Shown here: piece by piece, positions 59,588 to 62,000 of the stretch | How the letters are laid out: every line of letters begins with the position of its first letter | Position numbering within the stretch: position 1 is the first letter of the stretch | Assembly: GCA_029204225.1 (NCBI GenBank) | Contig: CM055100.1 | Coordinates: 14,326,538-14,388,537 of the forward strand | Length of the DNA: 62,000 nt | Direction: 5' to 3' | DNA from: Diphasiastrum complanatum | Lineage: Eukaryota; Streptophyta; Lycopodiopsida; Lycopodiales; Lycopodiaceae | Position numbers and translations under genes: made by a program | The notes under the pieces: model-generated | The model's input: the letters and a program-made list of their open reading frames with translations, nothing else | What the model was told of the DNA's origin: nothing | Databases searched by the model: none

Positions 59588-60518
59588 TCAAATCTTGATT
59601 AAATGGTACTGCACTTCCATAAAGTCGAGGCGTGCAGTATTAAAATCCAAATTGTGTGGCAGAAAACAACGGTGGACTCCGGCAATCCAAATTAAGGTTG
59701 TCCATGATGTAAAATGTGATTCCCAAGAGCCTCCCATCATTGTTGCACGAAAGTATAAACGAGCAACCGACAGCTGATCTTTGATTTGCTCTGAGGCCAT
59801 CGGCTTATTTGGATCGAATGCTAGAGGAAAAAGACAATCGTCCCATCTGGTTGCCACTAACGCCAACATAGTTGAATCTTTAGCAAACATTGCCGATTGT
59901 CGCACCATTGGATTGACCACTGGTAGATATTCTATCATCAATATTACCTGCCCAATCAGCATCTGTGTAACCTACCAACATTGGCACTTCAGATTGATCA
60001 TACTTCAAATCAAACTTCAACGTCCCTCAATGCACCGTTTTTGAATTTGACAACCAAATCGTTGATGAATTGGATGCATGGACCTGGTGAAGAAGAGCGC
60101 AGTAGCCCGCAACAGATGATAATTTACCCTCTCCTACAGCTTTCCTCACCAGAAGAAGAGAAAAGCATTTTATAAGCAAACAATCACTAACATGGACCTG
60201 CCTATCATAAATAAGCACCACCAGCCTAAGAAGAACTTGATCCACAAGGTGAAGTATTAAAGAATGCAATGCACTTTCAATAGTCACATTAGTTTTATCA
60301 TCAGTCACCAGCGAAATGTCTATCACCTTTCATCAAACTAGCCTACATAACGAGATCCTGAGAATATGTTTAGCAGACTTCCAGTGTGCTTGACTAGGAT
60401 TTTGCATAAATTGACTAAAAACACCAACAACATAAGAAATATCAGGTCGTGTGTGTGTCAAATAGATCAAACTACCCACTAGTTGTCTGATCACAATATG
60501 ATAAAATTTTGCCAACAC
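59588..60518 (-). pseudogene. minus-strand copia RT end and RNase H
   Basis: 60518-60340 encodes YRQLVGSLIYLTHTRPDIS then FSQFMQNPSQAHWKSAKHIL (end of RT/start of RNase H). After an interruption of about 280 bp, 60040-59930 reads KFDLKYDQSEVPMLVGYTDADWAGN in broken frames, and 59700-59588 ends in FMEVQYHLIK, the HIEVQYHFIRE motif of copia RNase H. The C-terminal DIFTKALP part is missing. A polypurine tract and LTR follow on minus. Confidence 0.85.
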
Positions 60519-60863
60519 CTAAGATTGAAACACACTCTTGAAAAATTCTAGCAACTTAAAATCAAGAAATCCTATCAAATTTAGTTTCACCAAAAATGAA
60601 TTTACATGCAAAAGCTAGAATCCAGATATCTCATCTAATAGAATGTACCATCCACAATCATGAGCAATTTTTGTCCCCACATTCTAGTAAGTGGTTCCAA
60701 AAATCGGCCATCCACAAGTGATTTCACCTAAAATGATGGACCACAAAGATCCACAAAAATACAAGATTTGATCTAGCAACACCTCCAAATCCACATAGAA
60801 TTTATGGTGCCCTCAAATACGCCTCTAGATTTGGCATAAACACCAACTTTGGCCTGCAAACTG
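60519..60863 (-). other. internal leader between LTR and RT remnant
   Basis: No frame recognised. If it is leader of the minus-strand element, gag, protease, integrase and most of RT have been deleted between here and 60518. Confidence 0.45.
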
Positions 60864-60874
60864 CTCTGATTCCA
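60864..60874 (-). promoter_or_regulatory. variant primer binding site
   Basis: Complement reads TGGAATCAGAG, one base off TGGTATCAGAG, next to the proposed LTR end. Confidence 0.65.
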
Positions 60875-61437
60875 GATCCAAAACACAATTAAGGATCTTA
60901 GATCTTGGGCCAATTTGGAGTGCACATCTAGATTTAGTTACAAGATAGAATTTATCAAGATTAGCATGCTAGAATTGCATAAATATGAAAATATAGTATG
61001 GTAAAAAATAGTAGCCTACTATCCTTCACATGTGTGAAACCTATATCAACCATAAAATCAACATTCTACACATAGAAAATCAAGATATCAAGAGATAAAC
61101 ACATGAGATGGACATAGAAACTCAAGAGATGAATTCTCCAACTAGAATACAATGATATGTTCTCCATGCTAGTTCTAGTATTTATAGCTTCCAAAATGTC
61201 ATTTGGCCAATTGCCCTAAACTTGCCCTAAATGGTAATTCTTGGTAACTCACCAATAACCTAGAAATTCTAGTCTAGATGCAATGTATCAAATTTAGCCA
61301 ATTAAATTGGGTCCAAACTCAACCTCATCCACTTATCTACTTGCCAAAAATAGTAAAAACACTATTTAGGCCTTTATCGAAAAATATAAACCTATCTCTA
61401 ACTTGAGATTTCATGTTGGCCTCCAAAAATGCCAACA
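60875..61437 (-). repeat. minus-strand 5' LTR
   Basis: About 560 bp; on minus it starts TGTTGGCATTTTTGG at 61437 and has GCTATAAATAC (near 61180) as a TATA box. It contains the near-palindrome TTCACATGTGTGAA at 61025-61038, like the CACGTG palindromes of family A LTRs. It differs from the LTR at 58552-59509, so the two do not make a simple pair. Confidence 0.65.
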
Positions 61438-62000
61438 AACAAACAAATTACTTGACAATATTTCATAGTCCATGGGCCATGTGGCACCTTTTGGTGCTCT
61501 AGAAGGGACAAATGGGGCATTTCTTGGGCCCCACTTGTCCTTTTTGCATGGAGGAAGAGAAGGAGCTTTGGAGACGAGGTATAGGAGTGTAAATTTTCAT
61601 TCCTTCACCCCATTTTCCTAAGTTGCTTGTTTGTGCTCCCTAAGCTCAAGTTAGACCATTTTCTTGGTCTTTTGAGGTTTAGTTGCCAGTTTTTTACGAT
61701 TCGGACGTCGTTGCTCTCCGTTCTTCCTCTAGTCTTTTCCTACACTTCAGCCTTGTCATGGAGACTCCTATGGATGCCACCCAAGATCCAAGCCCAGTTG
61801 GGGTTGATATGGAGGAAATGGCACATGCAATAAATTTGTTGCAGCAACAAATTGTCGACATGCAGTCCAAGCATGAACGGACGGAGGTCGAAATGAGTTG
61901 TTATGTCCCAATCTCGACAGGCGCTCCTCAACCCGATCTTTACCCTAGATTTTCTTACTAGGAAGAAAAAGGACAGACACCAAGACGTGGTCTTGGCTTG
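61438..62000 (+). CDS. possible N-terminus of a gag-like protein
   Basis: From the ATG at 61758 a 67-codon frame reads METPMDATQDPSPVG then MEEMAHAINLLQQQIVDMQS, a heptad-like stretch resembling the coiled coil that opens many Ty3/gypsy gag proteins, followed by PQPDLYPRFSY and a stop at 61961. The preceding ~300 bp is unassigned. The window ends before more can be seen; assignment is tentative. Confidence 0.3.

Overview
This is AT-rich plant nuclear DNA. It is dominated by Ty1/copia LTR retrotransposons and small non-autonomous DNA transposons, with one apparently intact host gene. Long transposon-filled introns (up to 5.4 kb), canonical GT-AG splice sites and PBS sequences matching plant initiator tRNA-Met point to a land plant with a large genome. 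A gymnosperm fits best and a fern or lycophyte is possible; nothing in the window settles the taxon.

Layout. 1-6295: a copia gag relic, then a recently moved non-autonomous copia derivative (family A) carrying an unusual 626-codon ORF. 6533-7474: promoter region of the host gene, with a 177-bp tandem duplication split by a hAT-type MITE. 7558-21817: a five-exon aldo-keto reductase (AKR) gene whose exons join to a 320-residue protein with the full catalytic tetrad; its introns hold a copia gag-protease scrap, hairpins, MITEs and one copy of a large dispersed repeat. 21818-28425: intergenic DNA with an HSP90/endoplasmin (GRP94-like) pseudogene on the minus strand, a rearranged gag relic and an 88-bp SINE with a 16-bp target duplication. 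28425-29690: an inverted partial copy of the AKR gene (5' flank, exons 1 and 2). 29700-33380: little recognisable except a PIF1/Helitron-type helicase fragment. 33380-39603: two more family A copia pieces, one with a decayed gag-pol. 39604-46264: microsatellites, a 164-bp tandem duplication and a nearly complete copia element (family B) whose LTRs contain a long (CT)n tract. 46265-53750: the second copy of the intron-4 repeat, more hAT-type MITEs, and an unassigned repeat-containing ORF. 53751-61437: nested and truncated copia pieces, first on plus, then several on minus. 61758 to the end: a possible start of another element.

The only gene likely to make a functional host protein is the AKR, a cytosolic NADPH-dependent carbonyl reductase-type enzyme. 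Everything else is mobile DNA, its decay products or pseudogenes. The most distinctive features are the small foldback elements, each built from one short word repeated in both orientations and several with 8-bp target duplications, and the family A derivative with its long open frame made from duplicated reverse-transcriptase N-terminal segments.
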